This document shows positions 24,449 through 36,162 of a stretch of 64,000 bases of DNA, in pieces. The notes below the pieces were generated by a model. The model had not been told where the DNA came from. It saw nothing but the letters and a program-made list of their open reading frames with translations, and ran no database searches. This DNA is from Trichoplax adhaerens (Eukaryota; Placozoa; Uniplacotomia; Trichoplacea; Trichoplacidae). How positions within the stretch are numbered: the stretch's first letter is position 1; the number at the start of each line of letters is the position of its first letter. The stretch is from positions 706,860 through 770,859 of the forward strand of contig NW_002060944.1 in the NCBI RefSeq assembly GCF_000150275.1, written 5' to 3'. The translations under genes were made by a program, and so were the position numbers.

Positions 24449-24940
24449 CTTTCAATTTGGAAGGCATTGACTTTGAAATTGGCTCAAATTTTCACCATTA
24501 TGAAAGATTACAACAACCTTGAGTAATTGGCACTGGATGATTATTTTAATTTCGCTCATTCTAGAGTTATTTTATTTCTTAGAAGCAATTTCTAATGCAA
24601 ACCATCAGTCACTGATACCTGCACCAACGGTTCAATCAGTATACAAATCACCCTGAAATAGTGATCTTATATAGAATCGAAACTTTAGTGCTAACTTTAA
24701 TATTATTACGCCTTTCAATTTGGAAGGCATTGACTTTGAAATTGGCTCAAATTTTCACCATTATGAAAGATCACAACAACCTTGAGTGATTGGCACTGGA
24801 TGATTATTTTCATTTCGCTCATTCTAGAGTTATTTTATTTCTTAGAAGCAATTTCTAATGCAAACCCTCAGTCACTGATGCCTGCACCAACGGTTCAATC
24901 AGTATACAAGCCACCCTGAAATAGTGGTCTATAGTATCGA
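24449..24940. repeat. Direct duplication, 263-bp spacing
   Basis: A segment beginning TTCAATTTGGAAGGCATTGA at 24451 is repeated from 24714 with few changes through ACGGTTCAATCAGTATACAA. The second copy runs into another TACTGTAC-rich stretch (24940-25010). Confidence 0.9.
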
Positions 24941-25224
24941 TACTGTAGTGCAGTACGGTACGAGTATATTAGATGTTGTTTTAGAAACTGTATTGTACAC
25001 TGTACAGTAGGTCGTACTCGGCTCGAATTCCCACCGCTTTTAGTAGCCCATGAATTGATTCTACTTTTCCGTGTCATGGATTGCTACAATACTTCTACCT
25101 CCTGTTTATGCCCTGCTATAATCTGATTACTATAAATGATAGCAATAAACGTTATATTTTGATGATGTCGATGAAATAAATGGACCAGTGTAAATATCAT
25201 CATCGCGGACAACTATCGAGCTTT

Positions 25225-25270
25225 GCTTACTCGTGTTCTACTGCGCGCAGAGTATAGTACACGAGTAAGC
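25225..25270. repeat. 12-bp inverted repeat
   Basis: GCTTACTCGTGT at 25225-25236 is exactly complementary to ACACGAGTAAGC at 25259-25270, around a GCGCGC-containing centre. Confidence 0.8.
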
Positions 25271-26870
25271 GAACCTTAACGTCTCCCCTTCTTTAGGTTT
25301 AATCATATATGAATCAAACTAGTCGATTATTTAGTGTATGATCATATCTGTAGCATGGAATAAATGAATAAGTCAACTTAAAATGAATCTTCTTTCTTTT
25401 TAACACGAAATTTGATCTTTTCTAATTCGCCCTTTTGTTATCGTTATTGTAAATATTTAAATCAGTGATGATTATCTGATCTAACATCCAGTAAAGTGTG
25501 AAGTTATACAATTGATCGCTACGAATGAATTTAATTAATAATTACAAAAATGATATCATTCAACTGATTCATGACAGTTACATCACCACAATTTATCAAT
25601 TCTTATCATAAAGAAAGTGATTGTCAAAATATTAAAATAACTTGAGCGGATAGCTACAAAAGATTGAACCTAAGCCAAAATCATTATAATGATGGCCTAT
25701 CATTTCAATCATAGAATCTATGTAAATTGATCATGGCTAATCTAACTTTAGGCTTAGGCCATTCATTGTTTGAGCAATAGTGAAACAGACAGAGAAATTG
25801 GACATTGTTTTGATCATTTCTATAGCTATTCTAGTAGAAATTTGCAGCAATGTAATCATAGCTTTTAAAAGGAAGCAATTAATCGCCCAATGCAGATAGA
25901 TGCTGATACTAGACAATCTAAAATTGTAAAGGTTAATTTATCATTGAAGTGGAAAATAAATTTCGCCATCAAACGTTGCAAGCTATACATACTATAGCAC
26001 TATACAAGTGTCTATACGCGTAATTCTATACGGAACATCTTAAACAGAACAGAAGGTTTACCATATGTCTTAACGAACAAATGCACTGTGTGCATGATGA
26101 TATTTATAGTATCAAAACAATCAAAATTCCCTCAAAGTAAGAGTTAAGGTATGCTTCATTTCAGTAATCTATTATCACAGAAACATTAATATTGTAAGAG
26201 TTCAATTCCATATCAAGGGTAGGAATTTAGTTCAATAAAGGCACTAATTGTTTGTTTCTACTATACTTTCATTCTAAGTAGCTGTATAATTGGTATGATC
26301 AATCTCATTTAAGATGATTTAATAGCTCTGTTAAAGCGAACAAATGTTATAGTAGTCTGAATAAATTAGTATTTAATGATGCAATATAACAATATGAAAC
26401 GTTAATTAAAAAGGTAAAATAATAGCATTCATAGACAGTATTATTATAAAATTTCTATAGAAGAGATAACAACGTCTACTATAACATGATCTATCCTTTT
26501 ATTGTTGTCTGCAAAGCTTTTACCAAATACTAAAGCATGAATTAAATTATAAAGATTAATATTGATAGTTAGATTGACACAGTATTACATAAGAAGTTAA
26601 TTTGTAAAACTCACGAATATATTGACTGTTGATCAAGTAATAAAGGTAGCGAGTGCCGTTTTCATTTTTCTGTTTAAATCGTAGCTGGAAACTAACGAAA
26701 TTACTCAATCAATCAATCAAATTATAATTATTTCATTGTAAATAAATACTAATGCTATTTGAAGTAAGAATTGAAGACCAAGATTACTTTTAATCAACTT
26801 ATTACCTTATCTGAGGTTCATTTAGCCGAAACAAATAAGAACTATCTATACAAGTGGATTTTTATAAATC
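25271..26870. other. Upstream flank of the noggin-like gene
   Basis: About 1.6 kb of AT-rich DNA without supported exons. It is the natural place for noggin regulatory sequence, but I recognise no specific binding site. Confidence 0.4.
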
Positions 26871-27596
26871 ATGTTTAATAATTTAGTATCCATGTGGTGT
26901 CAATGGTTATACTTTGCTTTACTGTTGTCAAGTTTACAACTAAGCGTTGGAAAAGCACTATCTATTAACGCAATACCGACTCTAGATCTTCGACCTGTTC
27001 CTAGTGATGATTTAGATGATATTAAAGCGCCCTCTTTTCAAGCTGATTCGCTACCACTGGCACAGACTATTGATCATCCTGCATTAAGGAAGAAACTAGG
27101 CAAATATTACGATCCACAGTATATGTCGATAGGAAAGCCAAGATTACCCCATTACTTAGCTAATAATACTAACTTGTCACAGTACGTGGTTAAAGTAACA
27201 GGATTAGACGAGAAAACTGTGTTACCACAGTTTAAAGATTTTAAATTGACGGGGTATGATGGTAAAATCTATAAAATTGGCCGTGACAGTCGTAAAAAAG
27301 TTAAAAGGTGGTTATCGTCGACAACGTTCTGTCGAGTTCAATATAAATGGATCGATTTAAGTTCAGCTATTTGGCCTCGATATATTTTACAGGGAAGTTG
27401 TATTAATGACAGATCTTGTTCAATTCCGCCTGGTATGACCTGCCGTGGTACAGAGTATAAATATAAAAGATTATTAACTTACACATGTTTAATCAAACGA
27501 TCTCACGATAAAAATGGTAAAACAATTGTTCATAAGCGTTGTACTTGGAGAAAGTTTAAATTTCCAATTCTTACTCGTTGTGAATGTAAATGTTAA
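26871..27596 (+). CDS. NOG: Noggin homologue, secreted BMP antagonist, single exon
   Basis: An uninterrupted 241-codon frame. Residues 11-28 are hydrophobic (signal peptide). The N-terminal clip resembles noggin: LDLRPVPSDDLDD (39-50), then IDHPALRKK and KYYDPQYM (79-85). A basic stretch RDSRKKVKRW (138-147) leads into the cystine knot TTFCRVQYKW...IWPRYILQGSC...CSIPPGMTC...TRCECKC. Nine knot cysteines are present (154, 177, 183, 191, 206, 224, 237, 239, 241), the number and order I expect for noggin. Two N-glycosylation sequons lie at 98-103. Vertebrate noggin is also intronless and of similar length (232). It should bind BMP-type ligands outside the cell and block receptor contact. Start choice: the first ATG directly precedes the signal peptide. 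Confidence 0.93.
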   Translation: MFNNLVSMWCQWLYFALLLSSLQLSVGKALSINAIPTLDLRPVPSDDLDDIKAPSFQADSLPLAQTIDHPALRKKLGKYYDPQYMSIGKPRLPHYLANNTNLSQYVVKVTGLDEKTVLPQFKDFKLTGYDGKIYKIGRDSRKKVKRWLSSTTFCRVQYKWIDLSSAIWPRYILQGSCINDRSCSIPPGMTCRGTEYKYKRLLTYTCLIKRSHDKNGKTIVHKRCTWRKFKFPILTRCECKC

Positions 27597-27889
27597 AGTA
27601 TAAAAAATAGGCAAGTTCTGTAGAATAGATCTATTTAAAATTAATAAGCAACCACTGTGACTATTTCGATACTTTAATTTGCCACACATTAACAATTGAT
27701 GCCAGTGATTGTTTTCCTATATTTTTGTTGCCTATATTACTAGATTAACGTCAATAAGCTAAGATTAATCTAAACTAATTAAAGTTTCATAGCGTTTATT
27801 TCCTTACCGTTTTTTGACAAGATTATTATTGCAAAGCAGAGGTTTTACGTACGAGTATGTAGCTTTCCTTCCTGTATACTTTTAGTATT

Positions 27890-27895
27890 AATAAA
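27890..27895 (+). terminator. Candidate poly(A) signal of the noggin-like gene
   Basis: AATAAA about 290 nt past the noggin stop, followed by a further AATAAAG-like word. It is the first canonical hexamer I noticed downstream. Confidence 0.4.
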
Positions 27896-30800
27896 ATAAA
27901 GAAACGCTTAAGACTATATTTTTGAGTGATTCCGTTATTAACGTCTTTTTGCTTGCTTTCATTATAACTATAATCTATTCTCTAATTAATCTTACAAAAA
28001 TCGTTATCGTAACAGATTCTAAACTGATCCAGTTAGAAAGAATATTAAAGCTACGATTAGTGACATTTTTATGATTTTTAAAGTAGACAAAATAGTATAT
28101 TTAGCATAAACCTTTTGTAGATGGCATATTATTCTACTTTGTATTGTATTTATTAGCTATCAATTTTAATTTCGATTATAATTTTGAGTTAATTACAGTA
28201 TAACTGCCGTACAATTTAAAAGCGGTACTGGGATAGTCTGTAGGATGATCTTCGAATAATCTTGATCAAACTTTCATAAAAATAGAATTTAATATCGTAA
28301 CCCTTTCATAGAGATATCATATAGTAATTACCCCCAGCAGTTAGTCGATCAACACTGGATTTAGATACTTGCAGTCCTAAGACTCTTTACGCTTATATAA
28401 CCACAGTTTGTTTTGAGATCTATCTTTTTAGTATCTTTCGGTAATTAAGCGGTAGTTCCATCATTTTATTTTATTCAAAAAAACTGAAAATGGGTGTTTT
28501 TCATGCTTTAGTGTAATAAGTAATAATAAGTATTTGATAAATTGATCCGCTTCTGAACTCCAACTGTAAATTAGTGGTAGATTCATACTAACCCATTCCT
28601 ATATTTACAGTTCAGCATTATTCTTTCCCTTTAAGATATAATATTCGTAATTTGACATTGTATAATACATTTTACAATAAGATTCTTTTAAAAGTAGCCA
28701 TTTCTTGTCCAATTGTAAGTATAAACTGTTATTTGAGAATGATTAAGATGGTTAAATCTAGCGAATTAGGTATAGCAAATAGCTCCAGTCTTCCCTAAAT
28801 CTGTATGATATAATAGTTATTTATTCCACGTTATATATTATTATTCAAGTTTCACTAGTTAAATATTCTTCCTTAGGATAGCATAATCCCCAAATGGTTA
28901 CTTTAATATTATCTAATTATTCAAAATTTTGTAATGTGCCAACACTAAGGAAGTAAACTTATCCCAAAGATTTATATAACATAATCACATAATAACTAGG
29001 AAGTAAATTTTTCCCCACAAAACAAGGATCATTACATCTGAATTTGAGACAAATTGTTGTTGCTAAATAGACGTCGGGAATAAGTACTTCATTGAATCAT
29101 AATACTTAATCATTTATGTTGAACGTATAACTTACGATATTATTATGCATTTAAAATAATATAATTTATTTTTTTAGATTAGTGATATCAATAGAAGTTC
29201 GATGATGGCAACATAAACGTCTTTAGATTGCTACACTTGTATTTATGCTACTGTAAAGCACTGAAATTTTATTTTAATTTTATTAGCATCAAGTTTTAAC
29301 AGTTTGTTTATAACGAATAAGTTCAAGTCTTTTGGCATTTTGTGACAATGATGACGCTACAGCTTTAAATAGAAGAAGGCCCATATTACTCTATACCATA
29401 GAATGGGGCCGCATTTTAGACAAGACTAAAAATGAACCTAAATTGTATGACTTAGATCAGACTCATCGAATTAAGCTATTTACCATTCTAATATTTTATT
29501 GTTTATAAACAATTATAATATTAATTATTGTTATCAAATTCAGGCTAGTAAGAGACATCTAATTTTTTTAATGTCTCTCCTATTTACCTTCATTAATAGG
29601 AAATGATTTAAACTCTTTGATTGATTTAAACTCTGATTGCAATGTAAGAAAATTTCGGCATTGCAAGTAGAGATAAGTGCTGAATCACAAACGCCCGAGT
29701 TATCTAGTCAATATTAGATTACTTGCTGATTATCATCAACAGTATTAATTGAAATGAATTGCGTTAAACCTTATTTCCAACTAAACCGTGCCTACCTGAT
29801 TGTATTGCAGCACGTAAACAGTAAAATAGAACAATAGTCTGTAATATGTAATTATTTCACGCTAACAATTAACAGACCGTAGTTAATTATGATCAGGCAA
29901 GCCAATTTGTTCTTGATCAGCGTAGTATTATTGAACATGTTTTGAAGGGAATTTAATCGTAAACTATACTTTGATTCAAGTTGGTTTCCAAGTATCAATA
30001 TATCAATGTTCTATTTCTATTTTGGTTATAGTGAAGATCATTATTTTCTTCGCTTGTTTGATAATAGATATATTTTTACCTATTTGTAGGTAACTAACTG
30101 TTAATGATACTGACAACAAAATAGTTTACCTTTCCTAGCATTATTATACAAATGGCGATTCTTTTCTAATTATAGAAAAGAAGATTATAATTTGGTATTA
30201 ATTTGATCTCATGGATGAATTATAATGTCCTTGGATATGATCCAAGGTTTAACTACAGTTATACTTTGGCCATCCATTGATCATTTAATCGAATTGATCC
30301 AAAACCACGAATAAAATAGTAGGAGTATTTTTAATATTAAAATTATAGTTATGTACGTATAATTAGATGCTAATTCGTTGGTACCCAGCAAGCTATTGTC
30401 TAAAAACAATGTGTTTAGGGGGGATCCTATACGTATTATTGGGCAAAAGATGGAAATGGGCCATTTTTTATTATTTTCATCCAGCATTGATCTTCATAAC
30501 ATGCATTATTGTAAATAACGTGCTAGTCTGTTTGATCAGAAAGTATGTAATGTAGAAAAAGAAGTATTTTTGTGTGTCTAAAACATTGCCAATGTACGAT
30601 TGAACGTCATTGAACGCGTAAGGAGCAGCTGATGATTACTTCAGTTTGTAAATTATTAGGATATGCTACTACGCTATTACAGTACTAAAGCAATAGAGTG
30701 GTATTAGGATTTTGGGGTCCTAAATTTGTTTTAATTCACCATTGAATTATCATCGCAGTAACCTCGAAACCGTGCTATAAATTCCTAGCAGACTTCTACT

Positions 30801-32107
30801 GACGGAGTTAAATAATACAGCTAGAGGACAGGCTGTAGCCAAGCGACGGATAACGCGCAGCTAGACAGACTGAAGGACTACGAAGCAGTCCCTGTCAATT
30901 TGCTCGATTGGAAAGCCAGTACATGACGTGGCGGTACAGTGTACAGTACAGTACGTGTTGTAAAGTACTGTAGTCTACTGTACTGTACACTGTACGGTAC
31001 AGTACAGGAGAGAGTCGGTTAGTGGCTCTCTCTGGCATTCCGTCTTGGTCGAGGGTCGATGAAAGCTAAAGCCAGGAAATATACAGAATAAAATGAAAAC
31101 CAAAAGCAACCTCTGCAGCCTATCTCAAGCATTTTTCTAATCGTGCTATAGCTACTGCAACGTGTTGTCAGCTAATATTGACATCTGCTCACCCGACGAA
31201 ACGTGATCATGCAGTTATTTCGCTCGTTTATCTTCTGCTTCCTAACGTTGATAATACTGATGTGAGTATCTACGAGATGGACATGAAACTCTTTGCCATT
31301 TTGCTTGCTCTAGCTAGTAGCATGCCAACTTGTTGTAATCCATCAATACTGGCGTAAGCTTATTAATAGGATCTTCATCGTCGTATTATACATGTTGCCC
31401 AGTCATCGTTGAGATATCAACTTTAGTTCAGTCATGAAATAAAAGTGAATCACAATGGATAGGATAGGATAGGATAATTCTCATATAGTGGCAACGCTCT
31501 ATACTTTGGCCGTTAGCGACGACGAATCGCGCTTTTGCGATATTGCGACTAACTGAATGCACATTGGACATAGTACTTACTGTGGCCTTGCAGAAACGTA
31601 TCGAGTATAACTGGTAAAGGCCATAAGGGAAATTTCAATAATGTGTGCTAATATTCAATTTTCTGCCATATCATGTAGTACACTGTAACAGTACTTGGAA
31701 TCAGCATAGTTATCAACCTCTTGTCATGTTGTCTAGACCATCAATGAACAATAGATGGAATCGATTCCTTCATTACGTATTCATTACATAGTATTGATAT
31801 ATAGGTATAAAGACCCTACCAGTGGAATAGCTATATAGATAGAAGAAAGTGATACTGTATTTCTCTATGCAGTATTTTCCTTCAGCACATCACATATCAC
31901 GTACTACATATAAATGGATGCGAATAAATTGCAAGATAGATTAGAATATGTTTCAAGTCAATGGGCTGAGAACATATCATTTGACTAGTTAATATTGTTT
32001 AAAAATTATATTTAAAAATATGGTAAAGATCGGTTAATTATTTACAAAAGTACTCCAACTTGGCTAACCATTTCGATGCTTATTAAATCTGTAAGGAATA
32101 ATGGCTG
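27896..32107. other. Large gene-free intergenic region
   Basis: About 4.2 kb with no supported exon on either strand. It contains a dense TACTGTAC/GTACAGT cluster (30930-31010) and a short GGATA pentamer run (31457-31476). Overlapping ORFs at 30281-30555 look like chance. Confidence 0.5.
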
Positions 32108-35100
32108 ATGAGCTGTACGTATTTATATTTTATGAATAGCGTAAACAATCAACACTGCCTATACTGTCAAAATGATGATCGTGGACACTTGTTTGCCGGA
32201 AATCCAAATATTGTCGAAGTTGATGATGGCTCTTTGGACAAAATAACAGAAGCTGTTCTAGCAAATCATTTAGTCTTTGTCATGTTTTATGCACCATGGT
32301 GTTATTCAAGTCATTTAACAGCCAATCATTTTGCTGCTGCAGCCGATCGCCTTAGTACCTTGGTGAGCTAGTGCACGTATGATCTCAATTTGTTCTTGTC
32401 TATACTACATATTAATGAAGCTACTGGAAAATAGGACATTAATTCTATTGCTGATTATATCTTCGTTTACATTTCATGGTATTGTTATAGTAATAATATA
32501 CTTCTGTTACGTATAAGATAACTCGCTTACAAGAATGTGCTCATAGCTGTAATATTTTATGCTCTATCTTCAAGAAAAGTATCATCTGAGATGTTGCACA
32601 CATAGACATAAAAGATTGCATCGAACAGCATTATCGAGATGATTCCTTAAATTGTATATATATAGCACTGTCGGTTTCTGTTACACCATCATGACACTAA
32701 TTGGTCAATTCCACTCCTTGCAATTTAGATTGTTTTTATTAGTGTGAATTGTTGGGTACCTGATAGTGAATGCTACAAGAAGTATAGATTCGCTCAATAT
32801 CCACAGTTTTACGCTCATATGCAAGATACCAACAATCCTATCATTTATACTGACGAACCAATTGCTGCGAAAATGGTTAGTTTCGTTCACCATAGAATAT
32901 TTTCCTAACTATCTTAGATCGTTGCATTCATAGCTTATCACCAAAAATAACCCCAACCTTTGAATTGGAAATTAAGCTTCTACTTTAAGATCAGTTACCA
33001 TCTTGCCTTAGTCAAGTGTAACCATTATACGAAAACATCTTCGCAATTTTTAGGTCAAATTTCTGCTACAGCTGCTCAAACCCGTCAGAGAGATTAGAAA
33101 GAAAGGGGACTTGGAACTTCTATTATCGGAATCGCCAAACGTAATCCTGACTCATAGATTTTAAATGCAAATGAAGGATACTCTCTTTTTGACCGCTACT
33201 GACTCATATAGTTATAATAGTTCATTAATATTCTTGATGATATATTAGAGCCTTTTTGTCAGTTACTTGGGAGAAGACTGGTTTAATTCTACCATGTATA
33301 GCGAATTAGTATTGACTTCTTTGAAATCAATTGCCAATGGTAATGCATCTCGCAATAAATTTTATATAATAATATTTAGGATTTTACATTCTCGACTTGG
33401 TTTTACTGTGTAAAGTTACTTTACTGCTAGGAGAAAACTTAAACTTTGGCTGATTACGATATCATGTATTTAATAAAATATCGTCTCATAGACATTCGTG
33501 AATGATCTTAAAATCATAGGTCCTATCGATACTATCGGTTTTGCTGTTATAACTACGACTGCCTTGGGACGATATTACAAATTCGATGTTGATGTTGTAC
33601 GATCAGCTGCATTATATGTTTTACCGGAGAAGAAATTGGTAAATAGCAATATAGGACTAAAATATAGAAATTAGGTATTTTTGCATAATGATGTGATGAG
33701 GGAGACAATTAATTTTTTGTCATTTATACTATGTAATATAGATCTAGTTAAATACGTTGTTTAAGAGCATTACATCTGTTGGCGTTGTAATTTTCTACTA
33801 TTTTCGTACATCCTTAGACATGTCTTCAATGTGCAGTTATTTGCATTATCATTGGATTATACCCGTATATTAGCTACTAGCAAATTGCCTAGAAGTACTA
33901 ATTGCAAGTAGCGCACTAAAAAATGAAATTTTGTTCTAGGAATATCCGCGACGATTACCATTTGCCATGGACAACATTCTTAATTGGACAAATTCTAAAA
34001 ATATTAAGGTTTCATTTATTCTATACCTTTTAGGAATAAATTACGATCTTTGTCCTTCTCAACGTTCTCACAGCATTTCTCCCAGGTTATGCAACTAATA
34101 GTAACCTTTTTTTGTGTTCTATGTGCTAAAGCTGGTTAATGAACTTGTACCAAATACATTTTTCTCGGACAATTTTATATCTAACCTCAAAAAGACTCCC
34201 TCCGTTATAATGTTTACTCCTTTGAATGATTCATCCGTAGCAAGGAAAGTACTTCACGAGGTAATTATATACAATTATATTCTATTACTTTGAAATATGA
34301 ATTACAATAGATTATAATAAATTTCTAACAGATAATAACGTCGTTTTGAGAAATACTAAAGATACGATATTTATCTGATCTATTACATGTATCAATGTAG
34401 TATAAACTATCTGCATTCTCCTATTGGAAAAAAAGACGTGCCTTATTGAAACGAAGTAGAAATGAAAAGACCTGTGATCTTAGATCTTATTGTCTATCCT
34501 ATCCTTCTTCGGATCAGAAAATGAACATTTGTGATTTCTGCATGTCGTGCTGCCGCCTTGATTTTTATTGTCATTATTCGTTACGAAATATTCAGCAAAT
34601 TTTTAGTGGCTATTTTAAGCATCGACGAAACAAACCAACGACTTATGGTTGTAGTAGTATATACTGGACAAATTACTACCGTTCTCTGACAGTTTTATCG
34701 TCGTATTGTTGTTTGGATGAAAGCTCCAGTAAAATTATAAATAATTCGAATATTAGCAATGCGGAAGCTGGAGTGGATTTATATACAACGAGAATTCGTA
34801 TCCATAATATTTCATGTAATGGAAGTAATATTGTTATTGCATCTGATGCCTTATACAATTACAGCAGTAAAGTTACTCGACAACGTTTCTTTCATCTTGA
34901 AACTACTTGCAAGGATAATTGTGTTTTTGGATCAAGCGCAATTTTACAGTATGGGCTAAGTAATGTTGCTCATATAGATCGATCCAAGGTAGAACTTCAC
35001 TTTTATTACATTGATTCTGGAAGTTACTGGCAACTTGCTATTAATCTCGGTGTTGAGGATGGACTGGGAAAGTCGAGAATTGCTCTTGCCATCATTGATT

Positions 35101-36162
35101 TAAATGTATGTCTTAAACTTATAACTAATTCTTAGAAGCTGTAGTCATATATTATATGCAATCATTAGTCTTATTCCGCGACGGACGATAATTATTTTTA
35201 GGGTGAAGTTCAGTACGTAGAGAAAGAGAATCGTCTTTTAACTGTGAAAACTATCAGTAAGTTAATAGTAGATATTAGATGATGTTCTTCTACGAAAGCT
35301 TTTCTTTACACACTCAAGATTGCATGTAAATACCTTCTTAATCATGGTTAGGTTACTTTCTACAAAGATATTTAAGACGTCAACTTGTTCCTAGAAGACG
35401 GCACGTAAATACAACAGTAACCGATGTATGCCAACCTACGGAAGATTACCCGTGCCTTATCGACATTTCTTATTTTAATTTTAACGAAGTTGTATTAAAT
35501 AAAGAAAAGGTAATTCTAGTGACGATTAATGCTGATGATTACAAAACTAAAATTTTTAGCTTAAGCAAATTGATTTGATTCTTCTGTTTAGAATGTTTTA
35601 CTCATTTACTATGCTCCCGGGTGCGGTGTGTGCCTAGCGCAATTTCCCACTTATCTAAAAGTTGTCCATTACTTTTTACGTTCTCCTAATATTACTGTGG
35701 CTCGGTATATAATAGATAAAAATTTATTAACGTCATCTTGATGTATATACCTCACCAGCAATTGCAATTATTTGAAATTGGTTTACTTTTTATCTATTTT
35801 TGGATTCGTAAACTAAAATTTGAAGAATTGATGGTGAAAGAAACGATCTACCAGTTCAGTATAAGGCCTATAAGTATCCAGCGCTAATACTTTTTCCGGC
35901 TCATCGGTAAGGGTTACCGCCTAACAAATACAGTAGATATTTTGCCAAGGTCGTCGACCATCGTACGGCCGTATTGATACAGTTTCCGTTGCTAAATCAA
36001 ATACTATAATTTAAGTGAATAACCAAGCACTACTGTATTACTTCCCAAAACTGTTTTATCGTCTATTGCTTTAGGAAAGGAGATTCTGTGCCATTTCCTG
36101 AGAATGAAGTAATTAGTGTTGCTTCTGTCATTGAATTCGTTCTACGTCACTCTTACTGGTAG
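32108..36162 (+). CDS. TXNDC11: TXNDC11-like thioredoxin-domain protein
   Basis: Thirteen exons join in phase to 698 codons: 32108-32362, 32729-32875, 33054-33140, 33249-33339, 33520-33638, 33940-34008, 34132-34260, 34401-35105, 35202-35256, 35352-35509, 35592-35704, 35826-35906, 36075-36162. The first thioredoxin fold has FYAPWCYSS (Cys65, second Cys absent) followed by VFISVNCW. The last has YYAPGCGVC (CxxC at 616-619), then VARIDGERNDLP and YPALILFP. This order of an incomplete first site, a long middle part (YLGEDWFN, ITTTALGRYYKF, MFTPLNDS) and a C-terminal CGxC domain matches TXNDC11, an ER protein linked to DUOX maturation and ER-associated degradation. The long C-terminal coiled coil of the human protein is missing; the gene stops right after the last thioredoxin fold. 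The first exon may extend upstream, because no membrane segment is encoded by the ATG at 32108. Confidence 0.85.

Noticed and set aside
24630-24905. GGTTCAATC words in the duplicated segment as tRNA-derived SINE
   Set aside because: No A box upstream in either copy. The similarity is explained by the local direct duplication.
30281-30555. Overlapping ORFs in the large intergenic region
   Set aside because: Short, unrelated to any family I know, and open on both strands by chance.
34676-34959. ORFs in other frames of the large TXNDC11 exon
   Set aside because: Shadows of the supported coding frame at 34401-35105.
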